This document shows positions 39,814 through 48,259 of a DNA stretch of 64,000 nt, piece after piece (the stretch's first letter is position 1; every line of letters begins with the position of its first letter). This DNA is from JALHNI01 sp044226365. Its GTDB lineage: Bacteria > Acidobacteriota > Terriglobia > Bryobacterales > Bryobacteraceae. Under the pieces are notes generated by a model that was not told where the DNA came from, did not search any database, and saw nothing but the letters and a program-made list of their open reading frames with translations. The position numbers and the translations under genes were made by a program. The stretch spans positions 62,001-126,000 of the forward strand of contig JBGAHE010000005.1 in NCBI GenBank assembly GCA_044226365.1. Reading direction: 5' to 3'.

Positions 39814-39847
39814 ACGGCCCGCGGGCGCCCCAGCGCTAGCGGGCCGT
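39814..39847. terminator. GC-rich hairpin after the TlpA-like gene
   Basis: ACGGCCCGC and GCGGGCCGT make a 9-base-pair perfect stem with a 16-base loop, 22 bases after the stop. There is no T-tract after it. It may be a weak terminator or an mRNA 3' stabiliser. Confidence 0.4.
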
Positions 39848-39869
39848 TGGTGGAAATGGACTTACTCTT

Positions 39870-40520
39870 ATGTTTCTTCTTTTGCTTCTTACGCTAAGTC
39901 AGGATGCGCCCCCCGCCGCAGTGAGCCTCACCATCTCCACTGACGTCGCCGCCCGCCTTGAACTCGATGGCCAGTCCGTCGGGCAGGTGGACCCCGGCAC
40001 GCCCCTCCGGGTGGAGACCCGACCCGGTGACCACCAACTGACCGCGACGCCCAACGACGGTGGCCCCACTTGGCGGAAGCAGGTTTTTCTGACGTCAGCC
40101 GTCCCCGCGAACATTGCCATTCCGCTGCGTAGCCACTTGCTCCGCACCGAGATCCAGAAAGCGGGCTACTGGCGGGATCCGCGCACCAAACTGATTTGGG
40201 CCGCCGCCGACAGCGGATCCGGTCTCACCTGGAGTCAAGCAAACACCTACTGCCGTGCCCTGACCTCCGGCGGCTTTCATGATTGGCGCTTGCCCGACAT
40301 CGAAGAGGCGCAAACGCTTTTTGGCGGCTTCACCCTCACCGCCGATGAACGAGGCTTTCGCTTAGTCGCCCCACTCAAGCTCTCCGGGTGGTCCTGGAGC
40401 CGCAATCAAGGCCGCGAACCAGCCGAAAATTGGACGCTCGACCTGGGCGACGGCGCGCGCGCGTCGGTAGCTGCCGGCGATGCGGGCCTCAACCGCGCGC
40501 TCTGTGTGCGCACGGAATAA
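39870..40520 (+). CDS. Secreted PEGA plus DUF1566 protein
   Basis: A 216-residue protein with a short hydrophobic leader (MFLLLLLTLS). The next section, about 20-100, is PEGA-like (DVAARLELDGQSVGQVDPGTPLRVE, LRSHLLRT). The C-terminal section, about 100-215, has the DUF1566 pattern: GYWRDPRTKLIWAAADSG, YCRALTSGGFHDWRLPDIEEAQTLF and a final cysteine (RALCVRTE). DUF1566 domains are lectin-like cell-surface modules seen in bacteria with large secretomes. No enzyme motif is visible. Function unknown; probably surface binding. Confidence 0.78.
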   Translation: MFLLLLLTLSQDAPPAAVSLTISTDVAARLELDGQSVGQVDPGTPLRVETRPGDHQLTATPNDGGPTWRKQVFLTSAVPANIAIPLRSHLLRTEIQKAGYWRDPRTKLIWAAADSGSGLTWSQANTYCRALTSGGFHDWRLPDIEEAQTLFGGFTLTADERGFRLVAPLKLSGWSWSRNQGREPAENWTLDLGDGARASVAAGDAGLNRALCVRTE

Positions 40521-40612
40521 CTGCTTTTTTAATCCCCGGACTCCCCGCCGTAGTCCTCTCTTGCCGTGACTGCTCCGCTCCGTCTCGCGGTGGCAGCTTC
40601 CCCTGGAGAATT

Positions 40613-43600
40613 ATGAAACTACTCGTCTCTCTACTCGTCTGGTCGTCCCTGCTCTTGGGGCAGACGTTTCAGGCCACTTTGCGCGGCCGCGTCACGGATC
40701 CGGGCGGCGCCCCCACCCCGGACGTCAAAGTCACCCTCGTCAACGAAGCGACCTCCGTCCCTCGCACCACCATCACGAACGAAGCCGGTGAGTATGTCTT
40801 CACCGCCGTCGACCCCGCGCTCTATCGCGTCAGCGCCGAAGGCAGCGGCTTCAAGCGCGTCGAGCAACGCAACGTGCAGATCGCCACGCAAGCCGCGCTT
40901 ACCGTCGATATCCGGCTCGAGCTCGGTCAAGTCACCGACCAGGTCACCGTCAGCGTCGAAGTCCCACCGCTCGAAGCGACCGACGCTTCGGTCGGGCAGG
41001 TGATCGACACCAGGAAAATCACTGATCTTCCGATCCTCGGACGCAACCCCTTCTACTTCGGTAAGCTCGCCCAGACCGTCGTCTTCGCCGGCAACCCGAA
41101 GTTTGCCCGCATGCAGGATCAGAACGCCAACGCCCAGGTGTCCATTGGCGGTGGTCCGCTCCGCACGAATAACTACCTGGTAGACGGCATTTCCATTACG
41201 GACTCCCAGAATCGGGCCGTCATCATTCCCTCGCCCGAAGCCGTGCAGGAGCTGAAGCTCCAAGCCAGCACCTACGATGGCGAAGTGGGCCGCACCGGCG
41301 GCGGCACGTTCAACACACTGCTTCGTTCAGGCACCAACGAGATTCACGGCAGCGCCGTGGGTCACATCCGCCAGACGGATTGGCTCGCCAACGACTTCTT
41401 TGCCAATCGTGCCGGCCGCGCGATCGCGGATCAGCCTTATCGCGACTGGGCCGCCTCGCTGGGTGGCCCGGTCCGCATCCCCAAAGTCTACGACGGCCGC
41501 AACCGCACCTTTGTCTTTGCCGCGACGGAAGCCTACCGACAGAAAGACGGGTCCACCACGCTCCTGGCCGTTCCCACGGCACTCGAACGCCGCGGCGACT
41601 TCTCCCAGTCTCTGAACCGGGCCGGCACCTTGCAGACCATTTACGATCCGAACAGCACCACGGCCGCGGGCGCGCGCACCCCTTTCGCCGGCAATGTCAT
41701 CCCGCCGGCGCGCCTCAATTCGGTCGGCAATGCCCTCGCTTCTTACTATGCGCAGCCCAATCAGCCCACCCCTTTTTACGGCGCGAACAACCTCGCCGTG
41801 ACGGGGAACTATCCGAACCGTGGCAACCAGTTCATCGGCAAGGCCGATCATCAGTTCGCCTCCTGGCTGCGCCTTTCCGCTTCGTACATCTATCAGCGGA
41901 CCTTTGAGACGGCCGCTCCCAACTTGTTCGGCAACGCCGGCTCGCCGAGCCAGGGCTATTGCTGCGACCGGAAGGTGAATGCCACGCAGGCCAACGCCAC
42001 CATCACCCCCAGCGCCACCACCGTGGTCGCGGTGCGCTGGGGCTTTAATCGCCTTTACTCCCGCAGCACGCAAGCCAGCCAAGGCTTCAGCCTGGCTTCG
42101 CTCGGCTTACCGGCTTCGCTGGTCGCCGCGACCACCAACCCAGCCTTCCCGGCCGTCGCCATGGGCGACCTCAGCAGCTTTGGAGGCGGAGGCGCCGCGC
42201 AGGACGTCTTCTACTCTCGCAACTTCAGCGTGACTCTGTCGAAGTTCCAAGGCAAACATAGCTTGAAGGCCGGCTTCGAGCGCCGCCTGGTGGGCGATGC
42301 CGGCACGCCCAGCGCCGGCCCCTCCAGCTTCACCTTCAACGACATCTTCACGCGCCCGAACGCGTCGACCGCCACCGTCGGCCAAGGCAGCAGCTTGGCC
42401 GCCCTGTTACTCGGCATCCCTTCCGGCGGCTCGATGAGCGTTGTTACCAACTTCGATAACTACCTCCGGTACTACGGCGGCTTCGTGCACGATGACTACC
42501 GCATCACGTCGAAACTGATTCTTAACTTCGGCGCGCGCTTCGAGCACGAGACCGGTCTGCAGGATCGCCAGAATCGTCTGATTGTGGGCTTTGACCGGAA
42601 TGCCCCCAACCCCATCGGACAGAACACCAAAGGCATCGTGCAGTATGCGGGTGTGAACGGCGCTCCGCTTTCCACGTTCAACCCCAAGACGGTGAAGATC
42701 AGCCCGCGGTTCGGTTTTGCTTACAGCTGGAACCCGAAGACCGTCTTCCGCGGAGGCTACGGTATCTTCTGGGCACCGACTTACTTCAACTACCAGAACA
42801 CGATCGGGTACTCGCAATCCACCGATATCATCGCCTCCACCAATGGCAACGCGACGCCGGCCTCGTCGCTTGCCAACCCATACCCCAATGGCCTGCTGCA
42901 GCCCACGGGCAACACGCTCGGCGGCCTCTCCGGCATCGGCCAGGCCATCTCGATCACCGATCCCCAAACGCGCTCGGCTGGCTACGTGCAGCAGGCGTCG
43001 TTGGAACTACAGCGCCAGTTACCCGGCGGATTCACGTTCACGGCCGGCTTGCTCGGCTCGCGTTCCATCGGACTGCTCCGACCCACGGCCGGCCCGAACA
43101 TCAACCAGCTTGACCCGACGTATTTCTCGCTGGGCAGCGCTCTCACCGCCCAAACGCCGAATCCGTTCTTCAACAACGGCGGCGTCGGCACGATCGGCAC
43201 CGCCAACGTCCAACGGAACCAGCTACTTCGCCCCTTTCCACAGTTCACTTCGGTGTCCCTGCTAAGCTCGGGCAACGCCTCAGCGCGTTATTACTCGTAC
43301 TACTTCCGCGGCGAGCGCCGCTTCGCCAACGGCCTCAGCCTGCTCGCCTCCTACACGTGGTCGCGCAGCACAGACGACATCACCGGCGCGACCGGATCGG
43401 GCGCGAATCAGGTCCAGTTGGTCACCGGTCCCCAGAACGCCTACAATCTCGCCGCCGAACGGAGTCTGTCCACCCAGCATGTCCCCCATCGCTTCACGGC
43501 GGCCTTCACTTACGAACTGCCCTTCGGCCGTGGCAAGCGTTATCTTGGCAGCCATCGTCTCGTCGATTGGACCCTAGGGGGCTGGGCCGTCAACGGTATC

Positions 43601-44029
43601 GGCACCTGGCAATCCGGCTTCCCCATCTTTATCACGCAACCCAACAATAACAGCGTGATCGGGGCGAACCATCAGCGTCCCAACGCTACCGGTATCGGCG
43701 CCGCCACCAGCGGCTCCACTACGGACCGTATCGATGGCTGGTTGAACCCCGCGGCGTTCAGCCAGGCTCCGCAGTACACCTTCGGAAACGTCAGCCGCTT
43801 TCTCAACCTGCGTGGCCCCTCCACCAGCAACGTCGATGTCTCCATCTTCAAGACGTTTGCTATTCGCGAAAGGATCCGCGCCCAGTTCCGCGCCGAGGCG
43901 TTGAATGCGGCGAACACGCCGATCTTCGGCATTCCGAATACGACGTTCACCAACGCTCAATTCGGTCAGATTACGTCCCAGGTCAATAACCCGCGCCTGG
44001 TTCAACTGGGCGTGCGCGTTACTTTCTAG
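40613..44029 (+). CDS. Oar-type TonB-dependent receptor with carboxypeptidase-regulatory domain
   Basis: A 1,138-residue outer-membrane receptor. I use ATG 40613, which gives the signal peptide MKLLVSLLVWSSLLLGQ and follows a GGAGA. The longer upstream frame is a run-on inside the previous gene. A CarboxypepD_reg domain (LRGRVTDPGGAPTPDVKVTLVNEA) comes first, then a plug with ITDLPILGRNPFYF and NNYLVDGISITDSQN, then the long barrel ending in GVRVTF. It differs from the receptor at 17330 across most of its barrel, so it likely takes another ligand. The substrate is unknown. Confidence 0.93.
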   Translation: MKLLVSLLVWSSLLLGQTFQATLRGRVTDPGGAPTPDVKVTLVNEATSVPRTTITNEAGEYVFTAVDPALYRVSAEGSGFKRVEQRNVQIATQAALTVDIRLELGQVTDQVTVSVEVPPLEATDASVGQVIDTRKITDLPILGRNPFYFGKLAQTVVFAGNPKFARMQDQNANAQVSIGGGPLRTNNYLVDGISITDSQNRAVIIPSPEAVQELKLQASTYDGEVGRTGGGTFNTLLRSGTNEIHGSAVGHIRQTDWLANDFFANRAGRAIADQPYRDWAASLGGPVRIPKVYDGRNRTFVFAATEAYRQKDGSTTLLAVPTALERRGDFSQSLNRAGTLQTIYDPNSTTAAGARTPFAGNVIPPARLNSVGNALASYYAQPNQPTPFYGANNLAVTGNYPNRGNQFIGKADHQFASWLRLSASYIYQRTFETAAPNLFGNAGSPSQGYCCDRKVNATQANATITPSATTVVAVRWGFNRLYSRSTQASQGFSLASLGLPASLVAATTNPAFPAVAMGDLSSFGGGGAAQDVFYSRNFSVTLSKFQGKHSLKAGFERRLVGDAGTPSAGPSSFTFNDIFTRPNASTATVGQGSSLAALLLGIPSGGSMSVVTNFDNYLRYYGGFVHDDYRITSKLILNFGARFEHETGLQDRQNRLIVGFDRNAPNPIGQNTKGIVQYAGVNGAPLSTFNPKTVKISPRFGFAYSWNPKTVFRGGYGIFWAPTYFNYQNTIGYSQSTDIIASTNGNATPASSLANPYPNGLLQPTGNTLGGLSGIGQAISITDPQTRSAGYVQQASLELQRQLPGGFTFTAGLLGSRSIGLLRPTAGPNINQLDPTYFSLGSALTAQTPNPFFNNGGVGTIGTANVQRNQLLRPFPQFTSVSLLSSGNASARYYSYYFRGERRFANGLSLLASYTWSRSTDDITGATGSGANQVQLVTGPQNAYNLAAERSLSTQHVPHRFTAAFTYELPFGRGKRYLGSHRLVDWTLGGWAVNGIGTWQSGFPIFITQPNNNSVIGANHQRPNATGIGAATSGSTTDRIDGWLNPAAFSQAPQYTFGNVSRFLNLRGPSTSNVDVSIFKTFAIRERIRAQFRAEALNAANTPIFGIPNTTFTNAQFGQITSQVNNPRLVQLGVRVTF

Positions 44030-44096
44030 CGGCGGCGGAGATGGGGCTGGTCGAAGATAAATGTCCTGCCCATTTTCGAACGGTCAACTCTTAACG

Positions 44097-44137
44097 GGCG
44101 GTTCTATGGTTGCAGGCAAGCAATCCATAGAACCGCC
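44097..44137. terminator. Long hairpin in the intergenic region after the Oar receptor
   Basis: GGCGGTTCTATGG and CCATAGAACCGCC pair perfectly, and TTGC/GCAA extends the stem inward with one bulged T, leaving a 6-base loop. This 17-pair stem lies about 70 bases after the receptor stop. No T-tract follows, so it may be a terminator, a processing site or part of a leader for the next gene. The remaining stretch to 44334 is AT-rich and holds an AGTAC...GTACT mini-repeat near 44148 but no gene I see. Confidence 0.5.
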
Positions 44138-44334
44138 ATAACCACTTAGTACTATTGGTACTTTTCTGCAAAAAACTGCGTTTTGTCTCATTACACCCAT
44201 TGCCTTTGTACTAGCCCTGACATAAGATCGCGGACGTCGCAACAGATGTAAACTTCGAGGTCGGCGGTATCTCGTCAAGGACCTTCGAGCGCGACAGCAC
44301 AGAACAAGAATAAGTGGCGGAAAGGCGAAACGTG

Positions 44335-46002
44335 ATGAAACAGACGATACTGTCAGTCTCTCTGTTGGCACTGGCGGCGACGGTCGCGCCAGCACAGTTG
44401 TCAGCACAAAATCTGAACGCGCTCAGCGGAACTTGGACGTTTAACGTGCAAGGTGCGCCGATGCTCGAGGTTCAGCGGTATATGCGCGACTCCTCGAAAG
44501 TCGATAGCAAGGCCGGCTACTCCTACGATCAAACGAATAGCTTTGTGATCGTCGGTCAGTTCAAGGCGAGCATTGGGCTCGATCGGGCCGGCAATCAGAT
44601 CGGCGTGCTGGCGATCAACGCGACGTCGATCATCAACGGCTCGACGACGCGGCTGGAAGGCGACGTAGGCCGTTATCAGATCAATTCAACCGGCACGGGC
44701 GGCACGATCACGATGAACCTGTCGTCGTACCCGATGCAATACGACTTTTGGTTCTCGAAGGGCGGCACCGTCATCAACCTGGTGAGCACGCTGCAGGAGA
44801 AGCCGGCGACCGGCTACGCGGTGAAGGCGCCGGAAGGCTGCCCCGCGGGCGTCGGTGACCTACTCAATCTGGTATCGGGCGCTTACGCGTTCAAGTTCCA
44901 GCACATTCCGATCACCAGCGAGAGCTTCAGCGACGGATATGGCATTGCCGGGCGCTTCACGGCGAGCATCGTGAACAACCGCGCGGGTCAGCCGACCGGT
45001 TCGCTGGCGATTGTGGCGACCTCCAACTTCACGCGGCGTTACTCCGTGACGCGGCAGGAACGCGACGCCGGCAGCTATCAGATCAATCCGGATTGCTCGG
45101 GCGGCACGTTGACCTTCAACCTGTCCTCGCGTCCGTATCAATACCAGTTCTACTTCAATGCCGACTTTACGGAGTTGCATGTGATCAGCACGTCCAACGT
45201 GCCGATCTACGGCATCGTGACCAAGACGAGCGTGGGGGGAGTTTGCCCGGCAAACCCGCTGAGCCTGCTGAATGGTCCGTGGACGTTCAACGTGCAGACA
45301 CTGAGCCAGCTCTACGACCCGGCGCAGATTTCCGTGGCCGGCCGCTTTGTGGCCTCGGTTGGAACGAACACGGCGGGGCAGCCCGTGGGCTTGTTGAAGA
45401 TCAACGCCTCCACGCTACGCACAGCCCGCAACGGCTACAATGACCCCACCCGACTTGAAACCGACGCGGGCAGTTTCCAGATCAACGCGGATTGCACGGG
45501 CGGCACGCTGACGATGAATCTGTCGTCCTATCCGATGCAATACGACTTCTGGTTCTATGACAACTACCAGAAGATGTACATCGTGAGCACGACGGCCGGC
45601 CGTGGCGCCACGGGCAGTGCGACTGTGGGCGTTTCCGGTTGCCCGGTGGGCGGTCCGGTGAACCCCGTGAACCTGATGGTGGGCACCTACGGCTTCCGCG
45701 CGCAACGCGTGCCGAACTTCACGTATGAACCGTTCGGCATCGCCGGTGTGTTCACCGTGGCGCCGCAGCCCGGCCTGCTGCAAATCCGGGCCACGTCGAG
45801 CGTGGGTCCGTTTGGCGGTGTGGCGCGGCTCGAAGGCGACGTAGGCCAGTATCAGATCGACGCGGATTGCACGGGTGGCATTCTGCAGTTCAATCTCTCG
45901 TCCCGTCCCACGCAGTATCAGTTCTACTTCCGCGCAGGCTTCACCGAAGCGGACATGATCAGCCTGGTGGGACCGGCCGCTTACGGCGTGTTCGCCCAGT
46001 AA
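44335..46002 (+). CDS. Secreted protein with ABAB tandem domains and paired cysteines, unknown function
   Basis: A 555-residue protein with signal peptide MKQTILSVSLLALAATVAPA (cleaved near residue 20-25). I use ATG 44335 because the signal begins there. Four beta-rich units of 120-140 residues follow: A1 27-165, B1 166-300, A2 301-432, B2 433-555. A units have (S/N)GxWTFNVQ and MNLSSYPMQYDFWF. B units have AYAFKFQ- or TYGFRAQ-type starts and FNLSSRPxQYQFYF. All share D-x-G-x-(Y/F)QIN. Cysteines occur in pairs in B1 (169, 254), A2 (304, 387) and B2 (436, 512) but not in A1. The ABAB order implies an earlier AB pair duplicated whole. No enzyme motif is visible. It sits after an Oar receptor and ends in a strong terminator. 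Confidence 0.75.
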   Translation: MKQTILSVSLLALAATVAPAQLSAQNLNALSGTWTFNVQGAPMLEVQRYMRDSSKVDSKAGYSYDQTNSFVIVGQFKASIGLDRAGNQIGVLAINATSIINGSTTRLEGDVGRYQINSTGTGGTITMNLSSYPMQYDFWFSKGGTVINLVSTLQEKPATGYAVKAPEGCPAGVGDLLNLVSGAYAFKFQHIPITSESFSDGYGIAGRFTASIVNNRAGQPTGSLAIVATSNFTRRYSVTRQERDAGSYQINPDCSGGTLTFNLSSRPYQYQFYFNADFTELHVISTSNVPIYGIVTKTSVGGVCPANPLSLLNGPWTFNVQTLSQLYDPAQISVAGRFVASVGTNTAGQPVGLLKINASTLRTARNGYNDPTRLETDAGSFQINADCTGGTLTMNLSSYPMQYDFWFYDNYQKMYIVSTTAGRGATGSATVGVSGCPVGGPVNPVNLMVGTYGFRAQRVPNFTYEPFGIAGVFTVAPQPGLLQIRATSSVGPFGGVARLEGDVGQYQIDADCTGGILQFNLSSRPTQYQFYFRAGFTEADMISLVGPAAYGVFAQ

Positions 46003-46026
46003 TCACCCGGCTCAGAACGAACACCG

Positions 46027-46066
46027 AGAGCCCGAGGCAGAAGCACCTGCCTCGGGCTCTTTTCTA
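46027..46066 (+). terminator. Strong intrinsic terminator of the ABAB protein gene
   Basis: A perfect 14-base-pair stem (AGAGCCCGAGGCAG with CTGCCTCGGGCTCT), a 6-base loop and TTTTCT. It lies 24 bases after the stop codon at 46002. This is a textbook Rho-independent terminator. Confidence 0.9.
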
Positions 46067-46366
46067 TTCAGCCGCGCGGGGATGCAACTTGACCGCTACC
46101 GCCCCCACGACAGTAACCTGATCTGCTGAAGCACCGGAACAAGGGCGGCAAATATTACCTTGGCCGGAGGACTCCGCGCCATGGCTCGCCCGGAGAACGC
46201 CTGCCACCGCACCCGAGCGACTCCGCCGAACGCCGGTTTCTGCCCCTGAACGCCGTTTCGGACACCCTTCCCACCAGAGTTTACCGACCGTCACTTGCAC
46301 GATGGAGGCGACGACGCTTCATTGGTCCTCGCCTTGCTTAAGCATGGGGGAGCAAAGGAGAACCTC
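46067..46366. other. Intergenic region between the terminator and a small basic gene
   Basis: About 300 bases with no gene I can support. A start-less open stretch (about 46125-46330) reads with a KHRNKGGKYYLG-like beginning but has no start codon or ribosome site. The right end has AAAGGAG before the small gene at 46367. Confidence 0.5.
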
Positions 46367-46516
46367 ATGATTCGCAAATTGAAGTCCGGCGAGTATCGGC
46401 TTTACTCCGGTAAAGCCGATCCCAAGACCGGAAAGAGGAAGAATCTCGGGACCTTCAAGGACCGGGCTGCGGCGGAGAAGCACGAACGCGAAGTGCAGTA
46501 CTTCAAGCATCAGTAG
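46367..46516 (+). CDS. Small conserved basic protein (49 residues), unknown function
   Basis: A 49-residue basic protein. I use ATG 46367 because AAAGGAG precedes it and the sequence opens with the widely shared MIRKLKSGEYRLYS. The longer frame begins upstream without a ribosome site. GKADPKTGKRKNLGTF and AAAEKHEREVQYFKH follow. Near-identical small proteins occur in many soil bacteria, often beside a DUF6496 gene as here (9 bases apart). The basic charge suggests a nucleic-acid contact, but no function is established. Confidence 0.8.
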   Translation: MIRKLKSGEYRLYSGKADPKTGKRKNLGTFKDRAAAEKHEREVQYFKHQ

Positions 46517-46525
46517 GAGGAACTT

Positions 46526-46981
46526 ATGCCGGACAGAAAAACGATGGACCGAGTGCGGCAGGATCAGAAGAAGGGCAAGTCCCCTTCAACGCAGGCCGGG
46601 GAGTTCGTTCGCGAAGAGATCGAACATATCCGGGAGGGAAAGCACGGGGCGCGGTCGGCCAAGCAGGCGATTGCCATCGGCCTCTCAAAAGCTCGCCGCG
46701 CGGGGATCAAACTACCTGCTCCCCGGCCGGGTTCGGTTTCGGCGGAGACGCGCGAGCAGGCCGCGCGAGACACGGCTCGCAGGCAGGCGGACCCTCATCC
46801 AGCGCCTTCCCGCAAGCGTTCACGCGCCGCAACGGAGGCGCTCAAAAAGGAGAGCCCGCAGGCCGCCTCGAAGCTGGCTTTGTCCCGGCAAGCTCGCGCC
46901 AGCGCTCGAAAACGTAGCGCGGCCGAGCGGAGCCGGGCCGCCACGAAGGCAGCGAAGACTCGCGCCGCCCAAACAGGCTAA
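46526..46981 (+). CDS. DUF6496-type basic protein with Ala/Arg/Lys-rich histone-H1-like tail
   Basis: A 151-residue protein. The first part (about 1-55) has MPDRKTMDRVRQDQKKGKSPSTQAGEFVREEIEHIREGKHGARS in pieces and AKQAIAIGLSKARRAG, the DUF6496 signature. The rest (about 75-151) is rich in Ala, Arg, Lys and Ser with repeats such as RAATEALKK and RAATKAAKT, resembling histone-H1 or AlgP-like tails that bind DNA. A start at 46526 lies 9 bases after the small basic gene and AGGAGG precedes it. It is likely nucleoid-associated. That role is inferred from composition. Confidence 0.8.
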   Translation: MPDRKTMDRVRQDQKKGKSPSTQAGEFVREEIEHIREGKHGARSAKQAIAIGLSKARRAGIKLPAPRPGSVSAETREQAARDTARRQADPHPAPSRKRSRAATEALKKESPQAASKLALSRQARASARKRSAAERSRAATKAAKTRAAQTG

Positions 46982-47018
46982 CTTCGGCAGCCCCACTTCC
47001 GGATAAACTCTGAGTATC

Positions 47019-47719
47019 ATGAGGCCCCTGCTCGGGATTTGGGTGCTCGCGTCGCTGTACGCCCAGCCCCCGGAACCGCGGTTCACGGTTGAAGGACGAT
47101 ACACCGGTCCCACGTCAGCTAACACTTTGCGGGTACGAGCCGAACCGGTGCCACGCGTGACAGGACGGATGCTCCAACAGCTGCCAGTGGGTGCCGACGG
47201 CAAGTTCACCCTAACTGTTCCCGCCGGCCGGCACCCGGCACCGTGCAGGCGAAGCCCGTCGGGAAAGACGGGAGCGCCGTGATGGACGACGTGGCGCCGG
47301 ATCGGTATGTGATTCTGGCAGAGAAGCTCTCCGAGGGAACCTACATCAAGGCCGTGCTGGCCGACGGGCGCGACGTGACGGCCACCGGACTCGACCTCGA
47401 GAACGGGAGTGCATCGCAGGTAGAGCTGGTGCTAGCCGAGGGCGGCACGCTGACCGGTCAGGTGGTGGATGCGCGCGGAGAGGGTGTGGCTGGAGCCAGA
47501 GTGTCGGTGAGCCCAACAGGCGTCAGTCACGAAGAGTTACAGTTGAGAGCCCGAGGCACGGCGGCGGATGACAAAGGGCGCTTCCGCATGTCCGGACTGG
47601 CTCCCGGACGCTACGCCGTGGGCGCGAACAATGGCACCTTGACGCCTGCGAGCCGCCCCGAGGTGGAGGTGCGCGTGGGCGCCGAGGCGCAGGTCTCCGT
47701 GCAATTAGTCGCGCATTAG
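47019..47719 (+). pseudogene. Broken secreted carboxypeptidase-regulatory gene
   Basis: The first frame (from ATG 47019) encodes an exported start (MRPLLGIWVLASLYAQ) and a beta segment ending at GKFTLTVPAGR. After about 47235 it turns into PAPCRRSPSG-type nonsense and stops at 47282. A second frame (from about 47243) reads VQAKPVGKDGSAVMDDVAPDRYVILAEK, GTLTGQVVDARGEGVAGARVSV and GRFRMSGLAPGRYAVG, a CarboxypepD_reg domain, to 47719. The parts belong to one kind of protein but the middle looks missing as well as shifted. I call it a decayed gene. Alternatives are an assembly error or two separate small genes. Confidence 0.6.
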
Positions 47720-48205
47720 GCAGATGTTCGTTCGATTTGGGGAGTCGGCAGCATCACCAGTGAGACTTAAGAAGCGCGACTGACACAGTTGAGCCTCCAC
47801 CCGATGGAGGAGGACGTACCATTGCAGCCAGACCATCGCCGGCGCCAGCACCAACCGCGGCCAGAGTGGCTCGCCCAGCAAGTTCGCAGCGAGGCTAATG
47901 ACGATTATGGCCGGGAGGTTGAGCACACCCCAGGCGATGGCACCCGCGCTGCCGATGGGGCTGTCCAACAACCCCCGTTCGCCAGCGAGGATGAGGAGCC
48001 CGCCGGCGAGGACCATCCCCATCGGCAACCATCTCCGCCACCGGCGCCAGCGCTGCGGGCGAGCGGCGGGACTGACGCATCCGCGAAAGCGCCCCTCGAG
48101 AATGCGCCAGCCGACCATGATCGCTACGGTGACCGCCAGCAAGGCGAGTACCTGGAAGCTATCGGTGGCGGTCCAGCGAGTATCCCAGTTCGGACAAAAG
48201 CTCAC
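47705..48205 (-). CDS. Small multi-pass membrane protein, unknown function
   Basis: A 166-residue protein with about four hydrophobic helices (residues 17-37, 58-76, 86-110 and 114-133). It starts at GTG 48205, with AGGAG 9 bases before. A basic loop (RPQRWRRWRRWLP) lies between helices 1 and 2. The C-terminus is short and polar. I recognise no family. The end runs 15 bases into the broken gene on the other strand, and its start is 54 bases from the convergent quinohaemoprotein end. Confidence 0.6.
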   Translation of the reverse strand: MSFCPNWDTRWTATDSFQVLALLAVTVAIMVGWRILEGRFRGCVSPAARPQRWRRWRRWLPMGMVLAGGLLILAGERGLLDSPIGSAGAIAWGVLNLPAIIVISLAANLLGEPLWPRLVLAPAMVWLQWYVLLHRVEAQLCQSRFLSLTGDAADSPNRTNICLMRD

Positions 48206-48259
48206 CTCGGTCTCCTGCCCCAGAAGACGACCGGCGGATCGCGTGAAGTGCCGACGAAG

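Noticed and set aside
44153..44175. TTGGTAC...TGC element resembling a sigma-54 promoter
   Set aside because: The GG-to-GC distance is one base too short and the TTGC element is incomplete; sigma-54 spacing is strict.
46125..46332. Start-less open stretch with KHRNKGGKYYLG-like translation
   Set aside because: No start codon or ribosome site, directly after a stop; no family I recognise.
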